The notes below the pieces were generated by a model that saw nothing but the letters and a program-made list of their open reading frames with translations, ran no database searches and was not told where the DNA came from. A stretch of 64,000 nucleotides of DNA from assembly GCF_000174015.1 (NCBI RefSeq), contig NZ_ACFE01000002.1:186001-250000 (forward strand), in the 5' to 3' direction. The stretch comes from Lancefieldella rimae ATCC 49626 (GTDB lineage: Bacteria; Actinomycetota; Coriobacteriia; Coriobacteriales; Atopobiaceae). Below, piece after piece: positions 25,360-33,253 of the stretch. Position 1 is the first letter of the stretch. The number at the start of each line of letters is the position of its first letter. A program made the translations under genes and the position numbers.

Positions 25360-26571
25360 TTAGTTTTTATCAACCTGATAAGTAACGGCGATTGGTTTTG
25401 CTTCATAGGTATGGCCGTCTTGGTTAGAACCAAAAATTGAGCCTCCCTTAATATCTGCGCTTGCGTCAGGCTTTACAAAGGTTACATCTTGGCGACCGCT
25501 GGTTGAGCCAAAAGCATAGTAACCGTCCATTTCAGTGTAATAGTAAATCGTTGCAGATGACCATTTGTCTTTAGTGGTGTTAGTGACGGTTCCTGTGACG
25601 GTAGAGCCAAATTGTTCAAAGTTATAGGAGAGGCTCACCTTTGCATCATCTGGAGTAAGAGCTTTTTTATCAGTGAATGATTTGAAAGGACATTCTTTGA
25701 GTTCTACGGAATCAACAGTTATATCGCCCTCGGCCAAAGAAAGATTATTGAGTGTGCTATTAGATTGTTTTGTGGTAACGATATTAAATTTTGCGTCTGC
25801 CTCTTTTTTGTGAGAGTTCTCATTATAAGAATAATCGCTGATATAGTAGGTAAACTCTTTCTTTTCATGAGGGGCGAGAAATATTGTCTCATTTTCAAAT
25901 CCATCTGGAGTTTCCATTTGAGACTGAAGAATCGCGTCACCGTTTTGCTCGTCGCCATAGTTGTCTTTATAACTTACTTTAAAGATAAAAGAAGGTGATG
26001 CCTCTACATACTTATCGGTGGTATTTTCGATAGTGCCTTTAATACTATAGACATCGCGTATTTCTCTATTACTTACAGCTTGCGTCGTATCAAACGAGAT
26101 GTCACTTACTTTAACCGTAGGCTTTTCATCGGCGTCTTTCTTTGTCTTTTTTGTGTCTGATGAGGAAGAATTGCTTGAGCCAGATGTAGTATCAGCGGTT
26201 TGTCCGGCTTCACCCTGTTTGTCTAAAAGACCAAAACCATTAGTGAAATAAGTGGCGGCACCAACTCCACCAACAACAAGAATCAAAACAAGTGCAATAA
26301 CAGCAATCATCTTCTTGTTGTGTTTATGAGACTTCTGAGAGTCATTAGGTTTGGTAGAATTGTTGTGTGTCTGTGTAGCTGGCTGCGATGTTGATGCTTT
26401 CTGAGTTTTCGCTTCCGTTACCTGAGTAGGCTTGGGAGTTATTTGGCCAGTGTTGGAAGCTTCAGCCTGAGATGGCTGGCTTACCTGTTCAGTTGGCTGA
26501 AGTGCTGCACCACAATTCGTGCAGAACTTCTGACCGTCTGGCATTTGCGTACCGCAGTTAGTACAAAACAT
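25360..26571 (-). CDS. Zinc-ribbon membrane protein, paralogue of the 22896 protein
   Basis: This 403-residue protein has a zinc ribbon MFCTNCGTQMPDGQKFC (residues 1-22), a Thr/Gln/Ser linker and a membrane helix (about 88-112). The extracytoplasmic part contains YSIKGTIENTTDKYVEAS, FLAPHEKKEFTYYISDY and VTGTVTNTTKDKWSSATIYY, matching the 22896 protein segment by segment. It starts 46 bases after the sigma gene stop with an AAGGAGG site and is probably in its operon. A binding or sensing role at the cell surface is inferred only from topology. Confidence 0.8.
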   Translation of the reverse strand: MFCTNCGTQMPDGQKFCTNCGAALQPTEQVSQPSQAEASNTGQITPKPTQVTEAKTQKASTSQPATQTHNNSTKPNDSQKSHKHNKKMIAVIALVLILVVGGVGAATYFTNGFGLLDKQGEAGQTADTTSGSSNSSSSDTKKTKKDADEKPTVKVSDISFDTTQAVSNREIRDVYSIKGTIENTTDKYVEASPSFIFKVSYKDNYGDEQNGDAILQSQMETPDGFENETIFLAPHEKKEFTYYISDYSYNENSHKKEADAKFNIVTTKQSNSTLNNLSLAEGDITVDSVELKECPFKSFTDKKALTPDDAKVSLSYNFEQFGSTVTGTVTNTTKDKWSSATIYYYTEMDGYYAFGSTSGRQDVTFVKPDASADIKGGSIFGSNQDGHTYEAKPIAVTYQVDKN

Positions 26572-26617
26572 CTTACTTCCTCCTTAGATCATAAACACGC
26601 GTTCTATTTCATATCAA

Positions 26618-28486
26618 TTAATTGTTACTCGGGGCAATTTGTTCAAGACCACTCTTGTCCGTTGCTTCATGCCAGTCAATATCAATTTCTGAAGGATCTT
26701 CGGGACGCTGATCTATTCTTCCTTTCCACTCGGTAGTAGATGAGAGTTCATGCCCAGAAACTACATACCGTCTGGTCCCAGCTTCTCCTGATCCAGAATA
26801 CCATTCTGTCGACAGCAGCCCGCTTCCATCACTTGTTGCTTGTAAAGATGCTCTAGAACCGCCGGCGTGTGCAACACCTTCGGAAAGTACTTGTGTTTGG
26901 ATTACAAACGCTTGGTTGTCGTTTTTATCAAAGCTAAATATAGAAATGCGATCCATTTCGCCAGTATATTTTTGTTTTAAGAGCAGTTGTGGAATTTGAG
27001 GATTGTCAGGATCCATATATACCAATGAATATTCATACTGGGCAGACATACCCGGAATTTCTAATTCAGGGATATAGCTTGATGCGTTATCAATAATCTC
27101 TGAATACTGATCATACATAGCTTGCTTCATCTGATCTTCTTCTGATACAGATTTTGGTTCATTGGAACTGTTTTGAGCATCAGTTTGAGAAGGAGAATCG
27201 TCTGCCTGTTGCTGTGTCTGAGCCGTTTGTTCGTATGGTTTTGGAATAAACGGTATAAGTCCGTTAGTACCTGCAAAGTACACCCCGCCAGCAGTGGCTC
27301 CCGCAATGGCGACAGTAGCAACACCGGCGGCAATCTTGCCACCTATGCTCATCTTGGCAACAGTTCCTGCTGCTTGCGTAGCCTTTGCTGTGGTAGAAGC
27401 AACCTTTGTGGCTGTAGATGCTCCTTTTGCACCGGCAGATGCACTGCCGGTACTGGCGGCTGTGGCTCCAGTACTGCCCGCAGAAGTTCCAGCACTCCCC
27501 GCTGCTTGTGTGGCGCTTGTCTGTGCTGCCTGAGAGGTATGAGCAGCCGTGCTTTTGGCAAACTCCTCAATGAAAGGATTTGTATAGGGAGCTCCTTGCG
27601 CTGAGAGGCCCTTCTCGCCAAGAGCTTTAGTGACATCACCAAGGCCTTGCATAGCCTCTTGGATAGTCGAGAAGAGCGACGGTGCATTGAGCGCAAGCGG
27701 GATGGGAGCAAGATCGGTGTTGGCAAGAAGTGCAAAGACCGGCACGCTGCTGTAGGATGCCAGCTTGACGCCGGTGCGCTCGGAGTAGGCAAGGATGCTC
27801 TCCTGAAGCGTCTTGCGTGCGCGGCTGAGCTGGCTGCGAACCGTGCCTGCAGGAATACCGAACGTCTCGGCAATCTGGGCTGCATTCATTTCGGCAAAAT
27901 AGCGCGCAACAAGAAACTTCTGTTGATCTTTGGGGAGCTCTTGGATAAATCCGCGAATAATCTGCTGTGTAGAGGTGTTTTCTACAACGTCTTCGGGAAG
28001 CTCAAGCGTATCGTCTGCAAGAGACTCAATGTAGTCTGAGCTGTCGCTGGTATCGTTTGTATAATCTGTGTTGAGTATGGGGGCATTGTCTGATTTTCGC
28101 ATATGGTCGATGGCTTTATTGGTGGCCGTTCGTTTAAACCACGCAAACGCCGCGCGGTTATCTTCCAGCGAGTCAAGCTTTTGGTAGGCTGTAAGATATA
28201 CCTGCTGTACCACGTCTTCAACGTCGCGACCGTCCACACCCTGGTCACAGATTGCCTTAGTTACGATACCCTTGGTCTGCTCAAAGAGTGAAGAAAACGT
28301 GCTCTGGTCGTGGGTTTCTTTAAAAGCCACAATCGTCTTGGCAAGAGTGTCGATGTTTTTCTCGTAAGCCGCCTTGATGTCAGTCTCACGTGAAGGCGCT
28401 GTCTTAAGCAGAGCAAGCTTGCACCCGCAGTATTTACAAAAGCGAGCTGACTGAGGCACTTCATTTCCGCAGTTAGGACAAAACAT
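26618..28486 (-). CDS. Transmembrane zinc-ribbon ECF-like sigma factor
   Basis: This 622-residue protein combines five parts. Residues 1-22 are a zinc ribbon (CPNCGNEVPQSARFCKYCG). About 64-131 is sigma70 region 2 (VEDVVQQVYLTAYQKL, FKRTATNKAIDHMRK). About 175-230 is sigma region 4 (LPKDQQKFLVARYF, AAQIAETFGIPAGTVRSQLS). About 310-375 is an Ala/Ser/Thr-rich linker. About 380-406 is one membrane helix, followed by a 215-residue extracytoplasmic domain. No anti-sigma gene is adjacent, so sensor and sigma factor appear fused. The C-terminal tail motif is shared with the 28639 protein and the 24114 relic. ATG 28486 has AAGGAG; a predicted ECF promoter lies at 28565. Release from the membrane by proteolysis is inferred, not seen. 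Confidence 0.85.
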   Translation of the reverse strand: MFCPNCGNEVPQSARFCKYCGCKLALLKTAPSRETDIKAAYEKNIDTLAKTIVAFKETHDQSTFSSLFEQTKGIVTKAICDQGVDGRDVEDVVQQVYLTAYQKLDSLEDNRAAFAWFKRTATNKAIDHMRKSDNAPILNTDYTNDTSDSSDYIESLADDTLELPEDVVENTSTQQIIRGFIQELPKDQQKFLVARYFAEMNAAQIAETFGIPAGTVRSQLSRARKTLQESILAYSERTGVKLASYSSVPVFALLANTDLAPIPLALNAPSLFSTIQEAMQGLGDVTKALGEKGLSAQGAPYTNPFIEEFAKSTAAHTSQAAQTSATQAAGSAGTSAGSTGATAASTGSASAGAKGASTATKVASTTAKATQAAGTVAKMSIGGKIAAGVATVAIAGATAGGVYFAGTNGLIPFIPKPYEQTAQTQQQADDSPSQTDAQNSSNEPKSVSEEDQMKQAMYDQYSEIIDNASSYIPELEIPGMSAQYEYSLVYMDPDNPQIPQLLLKQKYTGEMDRISIFSFDKNDNQAFVIQTQVLSEGVAHAGGSRASLQATSDGSGLLSTEWYSGSGEAGTRRYVVSGHELSSTTEWKGRIDQRPEDPSEIDIDWHEATDKSGLEQIAPSNN

Positions 28487-28564
28487 CAAGGGCTCCTTAC
28501 GTGTGTCGTCCAAAGACGTAGAGGCAAGAAGAACTTCTCGCCATTTTGTGTGTACGTCCTAAAG

Positions 28565-28590
28565 GACGAGCGGTTCTCGTCAAGTGTTGC
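28565..28590 (-). promoter_or_regulatory. Predicted ECF-type promoter of the sigma factor gene
   Basis: On the minus strand GCAAC (28586-28590), 17 bases, CGTC (28565-28568), giving a leader of about 75 bases to ATG 28486. The same -35/-10 pair, spacing and many flanking bases occur at 22751-22776. This suggests autoregulation by the sigma factor it precedes. Confidence 0.6.
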
Positions 28591-28638
28591 AATATTTGTG
28601 GAACTTTTTTATTGCAACGTTTGAGCGAGAAGAACGCA

Positions 28639-30186
28639 CTATTTTGAGTTGGCCAGATCCTCAAGAGGTTTGAGGTCGTCTGTGTTGTGCCACTCAATTT
28701 TTTCGGCACCCGAAATCTGAGCCATAACATCGTCCTCGCTGGCGGAGGTGGTAAGGCTCATCTTTGTGGGATTTTTGTCGTTGTGAGCGACTTTGCCGTT
28801 CTTTGCGGTAATTGCGTAAAACTCGAGCGTTGAGCTGTTTTTCTGTGGTTGTGCACGGAGAAGACCGCTGCCATTTTTATTCTTGAAGAAGTAGTGCGAG
28901 GTTGGAGAGTTCCAAACCAGCGGTTGTGTAAACGGAGCCGCATAGGAACCCTTGCCTGCCGAATACGCAACGTATGTATAGTAGTCGGTTCCTGTCTTGA
29001 TTTTGCCTCTCTCGGCACCAAACTGGGTTTGGACTTTGAGGATAAGGTCATCGACACCGTCGCCGTTTGCATCAAAGAGTGCGTATTGGACGGTGCCAAA
29101 GGTTGGCTGGAATACGGTGTAGGAGGGGTCGTAAGAATAGACGAGGCTTGCTGCGTCAAAGTTTTTGAGCCGGTCCGTATAGAGCATCGAGAGCTTTTGA
29201 CCTTGCGAGGCGCCTTTAAGACCCTTTGTGAGCTCGGCGTTATAGCCCTTGAAGTCGGCAAAGGTGTCTACGGCTTTGGTGTCATTTACCTGGTGCCATT
29301 CTAGGCCGCCAGGCATGGTAAGGTCGTTTGGCTTGTTGCTGACAAAAGACATTGCTTTACCGTCGGCGTCGCACGTGTAAGCGTATGCGTAGTCGCCGCT
29401 ATTAGTGGGAACGCTGACAATGAGATCGGTGATGCCGTCTCCGTTGACATCTCCCAGTGCGTATTGGGCTGTTCCCTTTGACTTTACGCCGTCAGTGGTG
29501 CTGGCAAGCAGCCAATCCGCATTGAAGTTGCCAAGGTAGTTCTTGTAGAACTGGCCGATTTTAAGGTTTGCGGTTTGATCCGGGATGGTCGGCTCGGAGT
29601 TTTTGTCATCTTTTTCAGCAGGCTCTTGAGTGTCTTTGGATTCTTCAGCGTCCTCAGCGGGTGTTTCTTCCGGCTGTTCAGCTGGAGCTTCCTCGTGTTT
29701 TTCCCATGGGAGGTGGATGTAGCCTTGGGCTATGGCAAAGGCTGTACCGCCGATAAGAAGGCCGGCGAGAATGGCAACAATAGCGAGAATCGCAATCTTC
29801 GCCCCCGTCTTCATAGGCTTTTTGGTACGAGGCTGCTTTTGGTGCTGGGGATGTACTTGGGTTTGAGGTTGGGTTTCGTCTGCGGTTTTGAATGATGGCG
29901 CTATAGGTTGCAGAAGCGTTGTAGCCTCTGGTGTTGGTATGGGCTGCTGTGTTGACGCCGCTTGTTGTGTTGGCTCGGAGGCGGGTTGCTGTGCCAGCTG
30001 GGAATCAGGTTGCTGTTCTGGTGTTGGCTTGGGGGTGGGCCGCTGTTCTGGTGTTGGCTTGGGGGCGACCTGCTGTTCTGATGTCGTGGATTGGTTGGTG
30101 AGCTGCGGCTTTTTTAAAGGAGTGCCGCAATACTTACAAAATAAGTCTGTGTCTTTATTTTCTTTTCCACAGTTGGTACAGAACAT
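28639..30186 (-). CDS. Zinc-ribbon membrane protein with VCBS/FG-GAP-like segments
   Basis: This 515-residue protein starts with a zinc ribbon MFCTNCGKENKDTDLFCKYC (1-20). A Pro/Thr/Gln-rich linker leads to a membrane helix (about 130-152) and an acidic Glu/Lys linker. The large extracytoplasmic domain has two Ca-binding-like repeats, YALGDVNGDGITDLIV and YALFDANGDGVDDLIL, which are typical of FG-GAP/VCBS or dockerin-like loops. The end KIEWHNTDDLKPLEDLA matches the sigma factor's tail, and GSGLL upstream is also shared, so the distal parts may be homologous. It is the first gene of the minus-strand cluster, 152 bases upstream of the sigma gene. Ligand unknown. Confidence 0.8.
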   Translation of the reverse strand: MFCTNCGKENKDTDLFCKYCGTPLKKPQLTNQSTTSEQQVAPKPTPEQRPTPKPTPEQQPDSQLAQQPASEPTQQAASTQQPIPTPEATTLLQPIAPSFKTADETQPQTQVHPQHQKQPRTKKPMKTGAKIAILAIVAILAGLLIGGTAFAIAQGYIHLPWEKHEEAPAEQPEETPAEDAEESKDTQEPAEKDDKNSEPTIPDQTANLKIGQFYKNYLGNFNADWLLASTTDGVKSKGTAQYALGDVNGDGITDLIVSVPTNSGDYAYAYTCDADGKAMSFVSNKPNDLTMPGGLEWHQVNDTKAVDTFADFKGYNAELTKGLKGASQGQKLSMLYTDRLKNFDAASLVYSYDPSYTVFQPTFGTVQYALFDANGDGVDDLILKVQTQFGAERGKIKTGTDYYTYVAYSAGKGSYAAPFTQPLVWNSPTSHYFFKNKNGSGLLRAQPQKNSSTLEFYAITAKNGKVAHNDKNPTKMSLTTSASEDDVMAQISGAEKIEWHNTDDLKPLEDLANSK

Positions 30187-30330
30187 GACACTCCCCAGTA
30201 GCCAATAGTCAATAATTCTCGCCCATCTGTACCATGATAAATATTAATAAATGTTTGCAACAAAACTTATGGTAAATACATCGTTTCTGCACATTTGATG
30301 TACTGAAGGACAAAAATATAACAAATTGAA

Positions 30331-30408
30331 GTAATAAGGTTGGACAGTTGTCATACGGTGGAGTAATAGGGTTGGACAGTTGTCGCACAATCTAAAGTTG
30401 TCACACGG
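30331..30408. repeat. Imperfect direct repeats upstream of the yfcE-like gene
   Basis: GTAATARGGTTGGACAGTTG recurs at 30331 and 30363 (period 32), and a third partial copy GTTGTCACACGG lies at 30397-30408. The spacing and position in the 308-base gap between divergent genes suggest operator sites, or a small remnant repeat. The rest of the gap (30187-30330) shows no gene. Confidence 0.5.
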
Positions 30409-30494
30409 CTAAAATGATAGGACTCAAATAAAACAAACGGAGACTCATTTCGCAAGATGTGTGCTAGATAAGTGCTTTTCGAGAGAGGTTGCAT

Positions 30495-31046
30495 ATGAAA
30501 CTTGTTATTGCTTCTGATATACACGGTGCTGCCGGTTGGGCGCGCAAACTTATGGATCGCATTGAGGTAGAACAGCCCGACCGCGTGCTTCTTCTCGGCG
30601 ACCTTCTCTACCATGGGCCGCGCAACAATCTTCCTGAGGGCTATGCTCCAAAACAGGTTATCGAGATGCTCAATAGCATTGCCGATCAGGTGATTGCCGT
30701 GCGCGGCAACTGCGAGGCCGAGGTGGATCAAATGGTCCTTGATTTCCCGTGTATGGCTGACTACAACATTTTGGTTGATCCTTCCTGCCCGTCTGGCGAG
30801 AAGACCCTCTTTTTAACCCATGGACATATATATGGCCCGGGGCTGCATAACAGCGTTGACAGATGGCCAAAGTTTCCCGAAAACTCAGCTTTTCTTTACG
30901 GACACACGCACAAGAAAGTTAATGAGGTGCTTGCTGGTCATCCTGGCGTAGTCGTATTTAATCCGGGATCTGTCGGGATTCCAAAGGATGATACTCATAG
31001 CTTCGGTATTTACGAGAACGGTGAGTTTAGGCACGTGCTTCTCTAA
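30495..31046 (+). CDS. yfcE: YfcE-type metallophosphoesterase
   Basis: This 183-residue phosphodiesterase has calcineurin-like metal-site motifs in order: SDIHG (10-14), GDLLYHGPRN, GNCE, THGH and YGHTHKK. Length and motifs match the YfcE family (E. coli YfcE 184 residues), manganese-dependent enzymes acting on simple phosphodiesters in vitro; the physiological substrate is not known. ATG 30495 is chosen because GAGAGG lies six bases upstream, whereas the TTG at 30489 is too close to it. Monocistronic, and followed by a repeat-rich region. Confidence 0.9.
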   Translation: MKLVIASDIHGAAGWARKLMDRIEVEQPDRVLLLGDLLYHGPRNNLPEGYAPKQVIEMLNSIADQVIAVRGNCEAEVDQMVLDFPCMADYNILVDPSCPSGEKTLFLTHGHIYGPGLHNSVDRWPKFPENSAFLYGHTHKKVNEVLAGHPGVVVFNPGSVGIPKDDTHSFGIYENGEFRHVLL

Positions 31047-31130
31047 TGCGGTTGTAGGACTAACGGCCTCAACAGTCCCAACAGCCCAAACAGCCTAGAA
31101 AGCTCAAACAGGGCTTATTCCGCCGATATG

Positions 31131-31188
31131 CACAAAATTCAACCGAAAAATGTGCTTAGATTGTACAAAATTCGGCCGAAAAAGGGAC
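31131..31188. repeat. Two 25-bp direct repeats before the ATPase relic
   Basis: ACAAAATTCAACCGAAAAA and ACAAAATTCGGCCGAAAAA occur 33-34 bases apart. The second contains the palindrome TTCGGCCGAA. They sit just upstream of and within the beginning of the recognisable ATPase remnant. Confidence 0.55.
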
Positions 31189-31189
31189 A

Positions 31190-31660
31190 ATATTCTCCGA
31201 GCGGTTTGAGGATCTGCTTCGCACGTATTATTTTGTAGGAGGTATGTCTGAGGCCGTTTCTCTTTTTTCGCAAAATTCCGATTTTGTGCAAGTTCGTCGA
31301 GTCCAAGAGGATATTTTGTCTGCGTATCGGAGAGATTTTGCTAAACATGCAGGCAACGTGGTAGGAGAGCGCTGTAGGATGGTGTTTGAATCTCTACCGC
31401 GTCATCTTGCCAAAGAGAATAAAAGTTTGTATACGGAGCGGTCAAGAAGGGTTTTCGTGGACGCGAGCTCGACGACGCGCTGCAATTTCTGCAGGACACA
31501 CGGTCTTACAAATGCCGTGCGCTTCTCGCTTTCAGGATATCGCGAGGAGTCGTGGATGACAAACGTACCCTTGTACGCAGTTCATTGTCTTGCTGCTTTG
31601 CGTCCATAGGCTCTACTTGGAAGGAGCATCACTATCTGAGCCGGGCAACCCCTCACCTGT
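31190..31660 (+). pseudogene. Remnant of an AAA ATPase (DUF4143 type), frameshifted
   Basis: Frame 2 reads ERFEDLLRTYYFVGGM, SEAV, then VRRVQEDILSAYRRDFAKHA and PRHLAKENK, the internal-to-C-terminal part of DUF4143-type AAA ATPases. At the A run 31421-31424 the match continues in another frame: FVYGAVKKGFRGRELDDALQFL. A single lost A explains this. The N-terminal ATPase core is absent and the end degenerates, so this is a pseudogene fragment. A 121-codon frame with AGGAGG at 31236-31243 exists, but its second half is out-of-frame nonsense. Confidence 0.7.
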
Positions 31661-31768
31661 GATGCACTTTTCCGCACCTGTGATGTACTTTAATGTATCG
31701 AAAAGAGCAGTTTTCTCGCCAAATGTGCATCACAGCCTAGGATTTTGGAGCAGAAATGTACATCACAG
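31657..31768. repeat. Four copies of a 14-15-bp word, two per orientation
   Basis: CTGTGATGYACTTT occurs at 31657-31670 and 31678-31691, and its complement AAATGTRCATCACAG at 31721-31735 and 31754-31768. The two pairs can fold into long stems. The surrounding stretch to 32079 holds no convincing gene, only the promoter region of the phosphonate cluster. Confidence 0.65.
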
Positions 31769-32079
31769 CTTTCAGAATCTACCCCACAGGTTTACACCGC
31801 TTGGATGGGAGCCTTCTCGTACACGCGCGATTCTCACTGTCCATATAGGAATCAAAGTGTGAACTATCTCGTTGCATTTATGCAGGTAATTCAATATCAG
31901 ATATTGCTACAATACGCTTTGGTGAGAAGATCGATACGATTGATAGAGTCACGATGAGTCCTCGGCTCTGAGGGGCATTACTATACTGAGCTGGGGAATT
32001 ATCCCTTACGCTCAGATGGCATGAAAGTGTGCGTGCTATCATAGACAACATATCATTCCGCACCATTTGGAGGAATCTC

Positions 32080-33216
32080 ATGCAAGAAAGCGTAAAGAGA
32101 AACGTTCTGCTTAATCCCGGTCCATCTACGACGACTGATTCGGTCAAGTATGCACAGGTTGTTCCCGATATCTGTCCGCGTGAGAAAGAATTTGCGTCCA
32201 TTATGGCACCGATGCGCGATGATCTGGTGCGGATTGTGCACGGAGATCCCAAAGAATATACGGCAGTGCTGTTCTGCGGTTCAGGAACCATTTGTATTGA
32301 TGTTGTTTTGAACTCGCTGCTTGCAGAGGGCAAAAAGGCGCTTGTTGTGAATAACGGTTCTTATAGCCAGCGTGCCTGCGATGTACTCACGGCGTACCAC
32401 ATGCCGTTTGTTGAGGTGAAGCAGCCGGTTGATACTACGCCTGACCTCGACGTTATTGAAGCAGTGCTTAAAGATAATCCTGATGTGGGATATGTGTATA
32501 TGACCTTCCATGAGACGGGCTCAGGTCTTTTGAATCCTGTCCGCGAGGTAGGCGCGCTTGCGCACAAGTACGGTGCGTTCTTTATTACGGATTCTACCTC
32601 GGCGTATGCGATGATTCCCATTAACGTGTACGAGGACAACATCGACTTTTGCATGGCGTCGGCGCAAAAGGGAATTCAGGCCATGACGGGCTTGTCGTAT
32701 GTTATTGGCCGTCGCGACATCGTTGAAGCTTCTAAAGACTTCCCCGTACGGTCGTATTATTGCAATTTGTATCTGCAGTACGAATACTTTGAGACTACCG
32801 GTGAGATGCACTTTACACCTCCCGTTCAGACCATTTATGCGGCACGTCAGGGAATCAAAGAGTACTTTGAAGAAGGCGAGTCTGCAAAGTGGGCTCGTCA
32901 TCAGCGTGTGATGGCTGCCATCAGGCAAGGTATTGACCGTTTGGGCTTGAAAGAGGCTTTGAAGCGAGAAGTGCAGTCAGGTTTGGTGGCTGCGGTGCGT
33001 TACCCCGATGATCCTGCCTGGGACTTTGAGAAGGTTCACGACTATTGCTATGAGCGAGGGTTTACCATCTATCCCGGTAAGATGCAAGGAGCCGGCACGT
33101 TTAGACTCTGTGCTCTTGGCGCTCTCGACGAAGAAGACATCGTTGCGTTTTGGGAAGTCTTTGAGCAGGCGCTTGTCGCAATCGGCGTTTCTGCACCGGT
33201 AACCTATACAGAGTAG
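32080..33216 (+). CDS. phnW: 2-aminoethylphosphonate transaminase
   Basis: This 378-residue class V PLP aminotransferase starts VLLNPGPSTTTDSVK and has the PLP lysine in SAQKGIQ and the glycine-rich LFCGSGT. In degradative settings PhnW makes phosphonoacetaldehyde from 2-AEP. Here it heads a cluster with PEP mutase, phosphonopyruvate decarboxylase and a cytidylyltransferase, so it most likely runs in the biosynthetic direction, making 2-AEP. ATG 32080 has GGAGG at good spacing. A 37-base gap to the next gene suggests one operon. Confidence 0.9.
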   Translation: MQESVKRNVLLNPGPSTTTDSVKYAQVVPDICPREKEFASIMAPMRDDLVRIVHGDPKEYTAVLFCGSGTICIDVVLNSLLAEGKKALVVNNGSYSQRACDVLTAYHMPFVEVKQPVDTTPDLDVIEAVLKDNPDVGYVYMTFHETGSGLLNPVREVGALAHKYGAFFITDSTSAYAMIPINVYEDNIDFCMASAQKGIQAMTGLSYVIGRRDIVEASKDFPVRSYYCNLYLQYEYFETTGEMHFTPPVQTIYAARQGIKEYFEEGESAKWARHQRVMAAIRQGIDRLGLKEALKREVQSGLVAAVRYPDDPAWDFEKVHDYCYERGFTIYPGKMQGAGTFRLCALGALDEEDIVAFWEVFEQALVAIGVSAPVTYTE

Positions 33217-33253
33217 AGCACGTCAGAATAGAGCACGTTCTAAAGGAGTTGTT

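Noticed and set aside
31657-31768. CRISPR array or attachment site
   Set aside because: Only four short words occur, in two orientations, and there is no integrase nearby.
31905-32079. Hammerhead ribozyme or riboswitch before phnW
   Set aside because: A GATGAGTCC-like string is present, but the other conserved core parts were not found.
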